Positions 32,725-41,346 of a stretch of DNA of 57,562 bases are shown one piece after another. The translations under genes were made by a program, and so were the position numbers. Numbering within the stretch: position 1 is the stretch's first letter; every line of letters starts with the position of its first letter. The stretch comes from a virus: positions 1 through 57,562 of the IMG/VR virus record IMGVR_UViG_3300020021_000179; one strand, given 5' to 3'. Below the pieces are notes generated by a model, which made no database searches, was not told where the DNA came from, and worked only from the letters and a program-made list of their open reading frames with translations.

Positions 32725-33483
32725 ATGACAGCAAAAGAAATTCTTGCAAGTATAAAAGCAGTGTTCGACGGGCCTCCAGCTCCGCAAGCGCCACAGCCCG
32801 CACCATCTGCACCCGCAGCGCCTTCTGTTCCCGCACCAACTGTTTACACTTTGGTTGATGGAACTCAAATCGCAATTTCCCAGGCAGGCGCTTCGCCCGC
32901 TCCCGGAGATACCGTAACCATCGCAGGAGCACCAGCTCCGGAAGGAGTTCTGACACTTGCCGATGGAACAGCGCTCACCGTGGATGCAACCGGAACGATC
33001 ACCCAATGTGTTCCCGGTGTACCGGCAATGGCCGCAGCTCCAGCAGCAGCGCCCGCACCGGCTCCCGTAGTTCCTGTCACGCAGAATGCAATGGCCGAAC
33101 ACGTAGCAAAATTCGCAGTAGGTGACCCTGAACAAAGGCTTACTAATCTGGAAGTGGTTTGCAAAGCGCTGATGGAATCCGAATTCGGTTATCAGATTTC
33201 TGCTAACGAACGAATCGAATCTCAAAACCAGGCTATAGCAATCTATCAGACCACACTACAGGATCAGGCAACTGAGCTGGCAGCAGCAAATCAGAAGATT
33301 GAAAAATACGGAAAGGTGATTGAAGGAATGTTCACGCTGATTGAAAAGATTACGGAACTGCCAACAGCAGAACCTAAAACCCTAACCGGTTTAAAGAAAG
33401 AAAAGTTCGATCGTGTCAATGAGAAGGAAGCGAAGATAGAAATAATCGCAGCCGCAATGAGAGAAATTAAAAAAGGTAAATAA
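32725..33483 (+). CDS. scaffold-like head assembly protein
   Basis: This 252-residue protein has an Ala/Pro-rich N-terminal linker and strand-like repeats such as YTLVDGTQIAISQ and LTLADGTALTVDATG. The C-terminal coiled coil is Lys/Glu-rich and ends REIKKGK. Its place between protease and capsid is the standard scaffold location. Alternatively it is a decoration protein, given the repeated DGT beta motif. Confidence 0.65.
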   Translation: MTAKEILASIKAVFDGPPAPQAPQPAPSAPAAPSVPAPTVYTLVDGTQIAISQAGASPAPGDTVTIAGAPAPEGVLTLADGTALTVDATGTITQCVPGVPAMAAAPAAAPAPAPVVPVTQNAMAEHVAKFAVGDPEQRLTNLEVVCKALMESEFGYQISANERIESQNQAIAIYQTTLQDQATELAAANQKIEKYGKVIEGMFTLIEKITELPTAEPKTLTGLKKEKFDRVNEKEAKIEIIAAAMREIKKGK

Positions 33484-33507
33484 GTCAATAATTAAAATTA
33501 TAATAAA

Positions 33508-34485
33508 ATGGCATTAAGTGTAGCCGCCCTGGTAAGTTATATCATCGAGAACGAAGACCTACTGGTCACCAAGTCGCTGTTCTCTGGTAAAACGTCCGAT
33601 CTGATCGCATCTGAAGGCACTGTTATGACAGGCGTGAAGTATGCTGAACAGATTAATATCTTAGCAACTGATGCCATTTTCCAGAATGGTACAGGTTGTA
33701 CGCGTGTATCCTCTGGTAACACCGCAATCTCTCAGCGTATCGTTAAGATCGGAGATATTGCCGTTGTAGAAGATATTTGCGTAAAGACATTGAATACCGT
33801 TTACCTGTCGAAGAAACTCGCTAAGGGATCGGAAGTCAATGACATTCCTTTTGAACAACAGTTCGGGGAACTCAAAGCCGCTACCATTGCAAAGCAATTG
33901 GAAGTAGCGCTCTGGCAGGGTGACACCAACTCGGCTGGTAACTCTACCATTGCATTCTTTGACGGTCTGATCAAATTGATTGATCTGTCTGGTGTTTCCA
34001 TAAACGCAAACACTACACCGTTTATCGCTGGTGGTGCAATTTCCGCAGCTACAGGTATCATATCTACCAATGTAATTAGTATCGTGAATGCTATGTGGGG
34101 TGCAATCCCTGCAGATGTTCAGGGCCAGCAGGATGTTCGCATCTTCTGCGGATGGGATGTGTTCTACACATACATCGCGGCTTACACAGCACTGAACCTT
34201 TACAATTTCTTCCCTAATGGAAAAGAAGTTGGAATGGCAAGCGGAGAAATCACGATCCCTGGTACAATGTATAAGCTGACAGCCGTTCACGGACTGGATG
34301 GTAAGTTCAGACTGTTCGGAATCAGAACCAGCAACCTTTACATGGGTGTGGATCTGGAAGACGAATACAGCCAGTTCAGCCTGATGGAAGATCAGTTTAA
34401 AGATTTCGTTCGTTTCAAAGCGCATTTCAAAGCCGGTGTGAACATTGCGTTCCCTGCTGAAATCACAAACTACAAAGGAACCTAG
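33508..34485 (+). CDS. major capsid protein
   Basis: This 325-residue protein follows the protease and scaffold genes and is preceded by an A/T-rich, strong-looking leader. Its size and composition fit an HK97-fold capsid protein. It has an early segment SLFSGKTSDLIASEG, a middle RIFCGWDVFYTYIAAY and a late EDQFKDFVRFKAHFKAGV typical of Bacteroidota phage capsids. It is followed by a clear terminator. It is presumably the most abundant virion protein. Confidence 0.75.
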   Translation: MALSVAALVSYIIENEDLLVTKSLFSGKTSDLIASEGTVMTGVKYAEQINILATDAIFQNGTGCTRVSSGNTAISQRIVKIGDIAVVEDICVKTLNTVYLSKKLAKGSEVNDIPFEQQFGELKAATIAKQLEVALWQGDTNSAGNSTIAFFDGLIKLIDLSGVSINANTTPFIAGGAISAATGIISTNVISIVNAMWGAIPADVQGQQDVRIFCGWDVFYTYIAAYTALNLYNFFPNGKEVGMASGEITIPGTMYKLTAVHGLDGKFRLFGIRTSNLYMGVDLEDEYSQFSLMEDQFKDFVRFKAHFKAGVNIAFPAEITNYKGT

Positions 34486-34492
34486 TAAATAT

Positions 34493-34527
34493 TGGGGAGG
34501 ACAACTACTCCCCATTAATATATTTTT
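34493..34527 (+). terminator. intrinsic terminator after major capsid gene
   Basis: A perfect 7-bp stem (tggggag/ctcccca, bases 34493-34499 and 34508-34514) with an 8-base loop is followed by a T-rich tract (34522-34527). Confidence 0.75.
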
Positions 34528-34556
34528 CGAATTATTCTGTTTAAATAATATTCATA

Positions 34557-35081
34557 ATGGCTTCATGCGCGTTAACCCAGGATTATTCGTTCGGTTGCGC
34601 CGTCGGATCAGGCGGTACACTGGAATGCTGGATAATCGAAACGGGTAATATCGTTTCATATACTGAATCTTCCGGAACACTCACAGCCATAACAAAAGCT
34701 ACCGGTAAGATCTTCCGCAAATACCAACTGGTTTTAGAAACCGGCGCATTCCAGGAAGACATCGTAGGAAACCGCGCCAATGGTACGCTCTATTACGATC
34801 AGAAAGGCACTATCATCTTAAACGTTCAACAGGTAGCTGTAAGAAACGAAATCATGCTCCTTGCTGTAAACAACCTGACGATCATCATCCACGATAACAA
34901 CGACACTTACAGGCTATATGGCCGTGTCAATGGATTGAGACTGCTCACAGGTTCGGCAGCAACAGGAACGGCTTTCGGAGACAGGAACGGGTATACATTG
35001 AATTTTGACGGCAAGGAAGCACAGCTCTCCCCATTCGTTCTCAATACCGTGGCCGCTACCTTCCAGACGCCTGGCCCATAA
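34557..35081 (+). CDS. probable tail tube or head decoration protein
   Basis: This 174-residue beta-rich protein ends with TGTAFGDRNGYTLNFDGKEA, a pattern I associate with virion beta-barrel proteins of Bacteroidota phages. It is separated by terminators on both sides, so it may be expressed as its own highly transcribed unit. A tail tube identity is a guess; no sheath or second tube candidate is seen. Confidence 0.5.
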   Translation: MASCALTQDYSFGCAVGSGGTLECWIIETGNIVSYTESSGTLTAITKATGKIFRKYQLVLETGAFQEDIVGNRANGTLYYDQKGTIILNVQQVAVRNEIMLLAVNNLTIIIHDNNDTYRLYGRVNGLRLLTGSAATGTAFGDRNGYTLNFDGKEAQLSPFVLNTVAATFQTPGP

Positions 35082-35105
35082 TATTCTATTCTGTCCTTGC
35101 GCTAG

Positions 35106-35135
35106 AAGCCTCCAGTAAAACGGGGGCTTTTGTGT
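35106..35135 (+). terminator. intrinsic terminator after 34557 gene
   Basis: An 8-bp stem (aagcctcc 35106-35113 with gggggctt 35122-35129, one G-U pair) and an 8-base loop are followed by U-rich bases. It competes with a second hairpin (35117-35155). Confidence 0.7.
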
Positions 35136-35155
35136 TATGAACAGAACCCCGTTTT
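35117..35155 (+). promoter_or_regulatory. alternative hairpin overlapping the terminator
   Basis: The segment aaaacgggg (35117-35125) pairs perfectly with ccccgtttt (35147-35155), using the same G run as the upstream terminator. The two structures are mutually exclusive, and the second also precedes a T run. An attenuator or a double terminator is possible. Confidence 0.55.
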
Positions 35156-35171
35156 TGACATTTATAAATAT
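35156..35171 (+). promoter_or_regulatory. recurrent late-gene motif, copy 5
   Basis: The stretch tgacatttataaatat lies just before the chosen ATG at 35172 and shares gacattta with the terS copy. Confidence 0.45.
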
Positions 35172-35558
35172 ATGCTGGAATTCAAACAAAGCGACACGGC
35201 AGCAACGATAATCCTTACGCTGACGGAGTTGGTAACGATTCCAGCTCCCTTCTATCTGTTTGTCTTTAATCATGTGAACACCAGTGACGTTGTATCCTTT
35301 GTGCTGAATTCTACAGCAGATTTAAGCCTTTTCCAGAAACGCTACAATCAATTCCTTATCAATCCTTCAGTTCTTTTTGCAGGCCACGAGCCGGGACAAT
35401 GGAATTACAATATTTATCAGCAGGCAAGCGCCGTCAATACCGATACCGCTTTAACGCAAGGGATATTAGAGTCCGGGCAAATGATCTTGGATAGAACAAC
35501 CGATTTCGATTATGCGAAATACACAGCAGTCACTAACTACAAAGTTTACAACGGATAA
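35172..35558 (+). CDS. virion protein of unknown role
   Basis: I choose ATG 35172 (MLEFKQSDTAATIILTLTEL) because it follows the recurrent motif; an open frame from TTG 35130 would run through the second terminator hairpin. The 128 residues look like a small tail or adaptor protein, with an N-terminal beta-rich segment and FQKRYNQFLIN mid-way. Its stop overlaps the portal start by one base. Confidence 0.6.
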   Translation: MLEFKQSDTAATIILTLTELVTIPAPFYLFVFNHVNTSDVVSFVLNSTADLSLFQKRYNQFLINPSVLFAGHEPGQWNYNIYQQASAVNTDTALTQGILESGQMILDRTTDFDYAKYTAVTNYKVYNG

Positions 35559-37657
35559 TGGAAGACCCACAGGATAAAAATTTACCACAGATTGCCGTTG
35601 TCAAATTCTCCGACAGCAAGATTCCACTATTCAAAGAAACAAAGAATAAGGCTTACGTGCTTTATGGGGAAGACAATAAATACCCAGAATACTTAACGGG
35701 CCTGTTTGATAAGTCAGCCAAACACAATGCTATCGTTACCGGTAAGGCAGCTTATATCTTCGGCAACGGATTTGCCAATGGTGACTTTGAAATCAATGTG
35801 CTTGGGGAAACACTGAACGATTTAGCGCAAAAGGCAAGTCTGGATATAGAATCCTACGGCGGTTTCAAATGGGAAATCATTTTTAATTACCAGGGTATTG
35901 TGTCGGAAGTATACCACGTGGATTACTCTACGATCCGAAAGGCAAAGGACGGTGGATTTTATTTCAAAGAGAAATGGGGCGATCAGTTCGACCGCAACCC
36001 TGGCGAATACATACCCGCTTTCGATCCGGCGCATATCAATACCTCACAGATTTACGAGTATAACGAATACCGCCCGATGACCCGGTTCTATCCGCTTCCG
36101 GGATACATCGCCTGTAACAACTACATAGAAATCGATATTGAGATATCAAAGTTTCATCTGTCCTCCATCCGCAACGGTATGATGCCGTCCAAGATGATTC
36201 AGTTCTTCAAAGGTGAGCCTACGGAGGAAAAAAAGAACGAAGTAGAGAAAAGACTGGCCCGCAAGTTTGCCGGATCCGAAAATGCCGGTAAATTCTTATT
36301 GGTCTTTAACGATGCCAACAGTACAGGGTCGAAAGTTACGGTTGACGACCTGTCGGCTAACGAGCTGGATAAACAGTTTGATATCCTGAACAAAACATGC
36401 CAGCAGGAAATCTTTTCCGGCCACCGGGTGACTTCTCCGATGCTTTTTGGTATCAAGGAAGAAGGGCAGCTCGGAGGAGCAACAGAACTGGCTACATCGT
36501 ATGCGATTTTCCAGAACACGTATTCCAAACCGAAAGCACAGGTTCTTTCAAAAGAAATTCAATATCTCTTAAGCTTCACCAAGTTTAAAGGCCTTTATGA
36601 ACTCAGATCAACCGATCCGATAGGTGTAATTATAAACCCGCATGATGTTGTAAACTCACTCCCAAAGAAATTTGTATTTGAAAGCCTTGGCATACCGCCG
36701 GAAGATTGGGACGGCGAAAACATCGGGGCGGACAACCGGCCAACACAGACGATTCCTATCGCTCCGGCGACAACGATTGGCGCGCCCGATCCGGGAACGC
36801 TTTCTTCAGTTCCGCCAGCACCCGTTAACGAAAACATTAAAAACCTCACGGCAAAGCAGCATCAACAGATGTTGAGAATCATTCGTCAATATACCAAAGG
36901 ACTTCTCACCGCCGCAACGGCAAAAATATTACTACGCCAAGGTCTGGGACTTCCGGACAAAGATATCAATGAGATCCTGGGTATCCCCACAGCCTCAGGG
37001 GCGATGAGTTTCGATGCCGAGGAAGATCGCATCATCGGAATGTTTGACGCCGCTGGCGAGTCTAAGAATGACTACCAGATAGTAAAGTCTAAGCCCGTAA
37101 ACTTCGGAACGGATGTAGAAGCAGAATTTGACGAAGAAGTTTATATCAAGGAAGCGTTTTTAACCACTACGGATTTAACCGTTTCTGAATCTCGTATCCT
37201 GGATCTGATCAAAAAGGATAAACTCATTTCAGCCGTAACCATTTCCGGATTGATAGGCGAAACCGTTGCCTATGTGCAAGGGAAGATTGATGCACTCATC
37301 ACACGCGGATACATTCAACAGAATACTACCAGTGACGGGCTGGATGATATTATCGAACGCGTAGTAATCGAACAACCGGTTATTCCACCGACTACGATTG
37401 ACAACACGCCTATCAGCAAGATTTCTATCATGTATTCCTACGAAGGCCCGCAGGATTCCAGGAATAGGCCTTTCTGCGCCCGCATGATGGAGCTGAGAAG
37501 GCTTTACACAAGAAAAGACATTGAAGATATCAGCGCCCGGCTGGGGTATAGCGTATTCGACCGGCGCGGTGGATTCTGGACAAGGAAGGGAACCCATGAC
37601 ACTACCCCGTACTGCAGACATTCATGGAAAAGTAATATCGTAATTAAAAAAGGATGA
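35558..37657 (+). CDS. portal protein with C-terminal winged-helix and MuF-like segments
   Basis: This 699-residue protein has a portal core at about residues 1-450, with ITKY-type features and the late GHRVTSPMLFGIKEEGQLGG (about 289-308), typical of phage portals. A winged-helix-like region follows at about 537-598 (SESRILDLIKKDKLISAVTI, then KIDALITRGYIQQ). The C-terminal 75 residues have RNRPFCARMMELRRLYTRKD and CRHSWK, resembling the MuF-type minor head module. Portal, HTH-like and MuF-like segments in one chain is unusual. Start and ends are coupled to neighbours. Confidence 0.8.
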   Translation: MEDPQDKNLPQIAVVKFSDSKIPLFKETKNKAYVLYGEDNKYPEYLTGLFDKSAKHNAIVTGKAAYIFGNGFANGDFEINVLGETLNDLAQKASLDIESYGGFKWEIIFNYQGIVSEVYHVDYSTIRKAKDGGFYFKEKWGDQFDRNPGEYIPAFDPAHINTSQIYEYNEYRPMTRFYPLPGYIACNNYIEIDIEISKFHLSSIRNGMMPSKMIQFFKGEPTEEKKNEVEKRLARKFAGSENAGKFLLVFNDANSTGSKVTVDDLSANELDKQFDILNKTCQQEIFSGHRVTSPMLFGIKEEGQLGGATELATSYAIFQNTYSKPKAQVLSKEIQYLLSFTKFKGLYELRSTDPIGVIINPHDVVNSLPKKFVFESLGIPPEDWDGENIGADNRPTQTIPIAPATTIGAPDPGTLSSVPPAPVNENIKNLTAKQHQQMLRIIRQYTKGLLTAATAKILLRQGLGLPDKDINEILGIPTASGAMSFDAEEDRIIGMFDAAGESKNDYQIVKSKPVNFGTDVEAEFDEEVYIKEAFLTTTDLTVSESRILDLIKKDKLISAVTISGLIGETVAYVQGKIDALITRGYIQQNTTSDGLDDIIERVVIEQPVIPPTTIDNTPISKISIMYSYEGPQDSRNRPFCARMMELRRLYTRKDIEDISARLGYSVFDRRGGFWTRKGTHDTTPYCRHSWKSNIVIKKG

Positions 37658-38271
37658 GCGCAAATACACTCTTAATATCTGCCACGATGCTCAAAGAGCG
37701 CACATCCATGCACGGCAATGTGGATGACAAACTACTTTACCCTGATATCAAGTACGCCCAGGATGTTCATATAAAACCCGTTCTGGGTACAGCTCTTTAT
37801 GAAAAGCTACAGGCGCTTATCATAGGGGTTGGTGCAAACAATATTTCTGATCCTTCCCAGGCAGATTACAAATATTTAGTAGATACCTATCTGGTTGATG
37901 CGCTACTTTATTTTTCCTGGTCGTACCTGGTTATGTCCGTTTCTTTTCAACTCTGGAACAAAGGAGTCGTACGCAAACAAGGGGAGGATACCGAAGTACC
38001 CAGCATGGCCGAGATCATGGATCTGGCTAACGGGTATAAAAACAGGGCTGAGTATTATAACAACCGGATGAAACTGTTCATCCAGGATCAGTCGGCCAGG
38101 CTTCAGAAGTATCCTGAATACCGGATGCCCGGAAGTACCGTGGATACGGTTACGCCAGAACAAAGAAATTTTTCATCCCCAATATGGCTTGGTGGAAGTG
38201 ACTCGGATAACAGACCCGATAATCCATGGTGTAATTCCGGTGGATTTAACGGAGCGCCATATCATGATTAA
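37654..38271 (+). CDS. head-tail connector protein (DUF6712-like)
   Basis: This 205-residue helical protein has DVHIKPVLGTALYEKLQALI and YLVDTYLVDALLYFSWSYLV, a layout I associate with DUF6712 connectors of Bacteroidota phages. It overlaps the portal gene by four bases, as expected for a head-completion protein. The C-terminus is Gly/Asn-rich. Confidence 0.65.
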   Translation: MSANTLLISATMLKERTSMHGNVDDKLLYPDIKYAQDVHIKPVLGTALYEKLQALIIGVGANNISDPSQADYKYLVDTYLVDALLYFSWSYLVMSVSFQLWNKGVVRKQGEDTEVPSMAEIMDLANGYKNRAEYYNNRMKLFIQDQSARLQKYPEYRMPGSTVDTVTPEQRNFSSPIWLGGSDSDNRPDNPWCNSGGFNGAPYHD

Positions 38272-38274
38272 CCT

Positions 38275-38445
38275 ATGCCCAAGGGAATAAGTAATAAGAA
38301 CGAAACGAAGTTAAGAGACTATTTAAAAAAAGCGAATGCCATTAAGCCTAAACAGTGTTCAAAGCAAAATTGCTGCCGTGTGCATGAATCACAAGATGGT
38401 AAACAGCTTTTTCTACGGACTCAAAACGGATCTGCTAACCGCTAA
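38275..38445 (+). CDS. possible small overlapping ORF
   Basis: The 56-residue ORF starts three bases after the connector stop and begins MPKGISNKNETKLRDYLKKA, a plausible basic start. Its last 110 bases lie out of frame inside the next gene, so only the first third is independent. Confidence 0.3.
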   Translation: MPKGISNKNETKLRDYLKKANAIKPKQCSKQNCCRVHESQDGKQLFLRTQNGSANR

Positions 38446-38794
38446 GACGACCAAATACCCGGCGGCATTTCTGGATGACAACGGGTTTACGATCAGCCCC
38501 AGTGGTCACGCGATAACACTTATCTGGCGGCTGTGGTTTCTGGATCTGGTGAATGTAGCCAATTATTCAAACCAGAATGATGTGGACGTAATCAGTGACA
38601 TGCTGGGGATAGCAACGGACATAGTAACAGAATTGAACCGGGATTCAAACGGATGGATTCTGGCTGGTGGCGCAGGGCAACAGGTAGCAGAACAGGACAA
38701 CGATATGCCGTGGGGGGTGTATGTGGATTTTACCCTTCGATTCCCTTATGCTCAAAACAATTGTGAAGTACCAACAACGTCGCCCGTATTATGA
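38336..38794 (+). CDS. neck/tail-completion protein
   Basis: This 152-residue protein begins LSLNSVQSKIAAVCMNHK then VNSFFYGLKTDLLTAKTTKY, a signature that matches tail-completion type proteins of Bacteroidota prophages. The conserved opening supports ATG 38336 as the start despite an overlap with a small upstream ORF. It closes the head-neck block. Confidence 0.6.
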   Translation: MPLSLNSVQSKIAAVCMNHKMVNSFFYGLKTDLLTAKTTKYPAAFLDDNGFTISPSGHAITLIWRLWFLDLVNVANYSNQNDVDVISDMLGIATDIVTELNRDSNGWILAGGAGQQVAEQDNDMPWGVYVDFTLRFPYAQNNCEVPTTSPVL

Positions 38795-41346
38795 AGAAAC
38801 TATTTATTTTTTTACTTTCTTTAACTGCTTTCAGTTCAGCCTTCAGCCAGACGGGGAACGATACGACCAAATATAGCCGGTTTAAAAACTACGGCGACAG
38901 GAAGGCAAGATATTGGGCCGACTCGGTTCTGAATCTACCGAGCGATACTACGTTAAGCAAATGGGGATTGGCAAGGAAAGGATTGCTTCTTTATGTCGGC
39001 GACGGTACGCAGTGGGCACAAACGGGTGGAGGTGGTGGTGGTGGAAGTTTTACTGCCGATGAGCTGACGCTTCATCTTAGCGGCGCGAATGTCTTTTCTA
39101 TTAAATCCACTTATACCGGCCAGCCTTCTATCAACCAAGTGGGCGCACTAGCAAACGGATCTATCATTGCTGGATTTACCCCTATCGGAGACGGACAGAT
39201 ATCTAGTTCCGGTATATGGAATGCTAAATTAACCTCTACGCTTCCTTCTGGAAATATATTCGTAGGCAACGGATCTAATATTGCTACGGCGGTTTCTGTC
39301 AGTGGCGACGGAAGTTTTAATAACTCTGGCGTTTTAACACTAAGCAATACCACTGTTACCCCAGCCAGTTATACGAACGCCAATATAACCGTAGATTCAA
39401 AGGGTCGCGTAACGGCGGCGGCAAACGGTACAGGAGGCGGGGCAAGCACCCCATTCCCTGACAACTCCGCTATAGTTGAAGCGAATGCCGATCACACTAA
39501 ACTTCTTATCCTAAATGCCAGCTCAATCACCACGGCGACAACGCGAACGCTAACTTCCCCCGATGCATCTGGAACGATTGATCTACAAAACAACGCAGCG
39601 ACATTAACAAATAAATCTATTTCAGGATCGACCAATACGATCACCAATATATCGGAACCCGCGTTTCTATTCTCCAATATCACGACAGCCAATGCAACCA
39701 CTTCGCAGCACGGGCTATTGCCAAAACTCCCAAATGATACTACGCTATTCCTGAATGGACAAGGGGCATATACCGTCCCCTCTAAATTCATTTTACCTCA
39801 TACTTTAATTGGCATAGGTAATACCGCTGGATTTTTAGCTTACTCTACTTCTTTCTTTTATGATTCGTCGGCCTCTTATGCGCGGCTGGTTGGTGGCGTT
39901 GCCGGAACCGGGGATCAATTTGAAATCGGAACCAAATCCGCAAATACGCTTTGGTTAACCAATAATCCGGGATCGCTTCAGGCCAGTGTCAAAAGCAATT
40001 TCACGATGATCGCCCCTGCTCCGTCAGCAGCAGAATGCACCAACTGCACAGACATAGGAGGCACGGTTGGCAGCGGTGGAAACAACGTAAGCGTAGGGCA
40101 GCTTGCCGGTGGACGAAGCGGAAGCACGGGTGCAAACAATACGATCATCGGTTACCGGTCTGGAACTTTCGATAATACCCATCCGACCACAACAACCTTT
40201 AACGGAGATATTTTTCTAGGGTCTTTCACCGGGCCAGATAATACGCAGTTGAATCCTTCGATTTCCAATAGCACCATGATTGGGAACTCGATAAATATTG
40301 ACAGTAACAACGTTGCCATATTCGGGAATGCCAATCAGAGAATCATTTTAGGATTGACCAATGGTGCCACTCCCGGCGGCGTTACTTCTGATATGCTGGC
40401 TTTTTCGCCCATGGTAGGACAGATCTTTTACAACCAGGACAGCGCAGTCTATTGTATGTACAACGGAACCAAATGGATTAAATGGGGTGGTGGTTCGGGC
40501 GGAGGTGGTGGTGGCTTTGCCGATCCGCTTACAACGACTTATGATGTGATGTATCGCAACGGAAGCAACGTAACAACGAGGCTTCCCAAAGGAGCTAACA
40601 ATACCGTTCTGTTAACGGATAACAGTGGCGTGGTGGGATATAATCTTTTGATTAATTCCAACATGGCTACGATGCCAGCGCATACCCGCAAAGGGAATAT
40701 ATCCGGATCATCGGCCACACCAGCAGATATAACCAGCGCACAGGAAACAGCGGACTTGAATTTATTTACAACGTCTTTGCAGGGTCTTGTTCCGGCATCT
40801 ACTGGCGCGGTAACGGATTTCCTTCGGGGTGATAAGACATGGTCCCCACTACCTACAGATACTTTTTCACTAAGAACTCCGGGAACAGGTTCAGGAGCGT
40901 TAGCGCTTGCCTTTGCCAATGCAGGCGCTTTGGTCATCCCCAAGATTGCACCGGGAACGAATATCACATTCTCTGTTGCGGGGGATAGTTTGCTGACGAT
41001 AAATGCATCTGGTGGAAGCTCCGGCGTTGCCCTTGATGCCACACAAACTTATACAACAGGGGCAACACTTACAGTTACAAACGGAAATAATTACGTATAT
41101 GTAAATCCATCAACAGTACAGGCCGCCCTCACGATAACCCTTCCGACCACATGGCATAATTCAAATAACGTGTATATAATTTTTGGCGGCACAATAACGT
41201 CCGGTAATCCGGTTATCACTTCTTTTTCAGTAACAGGCGGAGTTGGGCAGACGAAAGTCGAAGCGGTAACGCCGTCAGGGACTTTTAATTCCGGCGAAGT
41301 CATTTTATATCATTTGAACGGGACTCTTGACAACAGAATATTATGA
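38791..41346 (+). CDS. tail-fibre-like protein with Sec signal peptide
   Basis: This 851-residue protein has signal MKKLFIFLLSLTAFSSAFSQ (1-20, A-F-S-Q cleavage region). Then a segment RKARYWADSVLNLPSD, a Gly-rich linker, and long stretches of tail-fibre repeats: SYTNANITVDSKGRVTAAAN, a YadA-head-like region NNVSVGQLAGGRSGSTGANN, and a second Gly-rich linker. It is probably a trimeric fibre or adhesin; the exported N-terminus is unusual for a virion part. It overlaps the next gene by four bases. Confidence 0.65.
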   Translation: MKKLFIFLLSLTAFSSAFSQTGNDTTKYSRFKNYGDRKARYWADSVLNLPSDTTLSKWGLARKGLLLYVGDGTQWAQTGGGGGGGSFTADELTLHLSGANVFSIKSTYTGQPSINQVGALANGSIIAGFTPIGDGQISSSGIWNAKLTSTLPSGNIFVGNGSNIATAVSVSGDGSFNNSGVLTLSNTTVTPASYTNANITVDSKGRVTAAANGTGGGASTPFPDNSAIVEANADHTKLLILNASSITTATTRTLTSPDASGTIDLQNNAATLTNKSISGSTNTITNISEPAFLFSNITTANATTSQHGLLPKLPNDTTLFLNGQGAYTVPSKFILPHTLIGIGNTAGFLAYSTSFFYDSSASYARLVGGVAGTGDQFEIGTKSANTLWLTNNPGSLQASVKSNFTMIAPAPSAAECTNCTDIGGTVGSGGNNVSVGQLAGGRSGSTGANNTIIGYRSGTFDNTHPTTTTFNGDIFLGSFTGPDNTQLNPSISNSTMIGNSINIDSNNVAIFGNANQRIILGLTNGATPGGVTSDMLAFSPMVGQIFYNQDSAVYCMYNGTKWIKWGGGSGGGGGGFADPLTTTYDVMYRNGSNVTTRLPKGANNTVLLTDNSGVVGYNLLINSNMATMPAHTRKGNISGSSATPADITSAQETADLNLFTTSLQGLVPASTGAVTDFLRGDKTWSPLPTDTFSLRTPGTGSGALALAFANAGALVIPKIAPGTNITFSVAGDSLLTINASGGSSGVALDATQTYTTGATLTVTNGNNYVYVNPSTVQAALTITLPTTWHNSNNVYIIFGGTITSGNPVITSFSVTGGVGQTKVEAVTPSGTFNSGEVILYHLNGTLDNRIL

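Noticed and set aside
32710-33225. Minus-strand Cys/Arg/Gly-rich ORF over the scaffold gene
   Set aside because: A shadow of Ala/Pro codons on the opposite strand.
33661-34515. Minus-strand ORF (284 aa) over the capsid gene
   Set aside because: A shadow of the capsid coding sequence; the composition (many Cys, His) is not protein-like.
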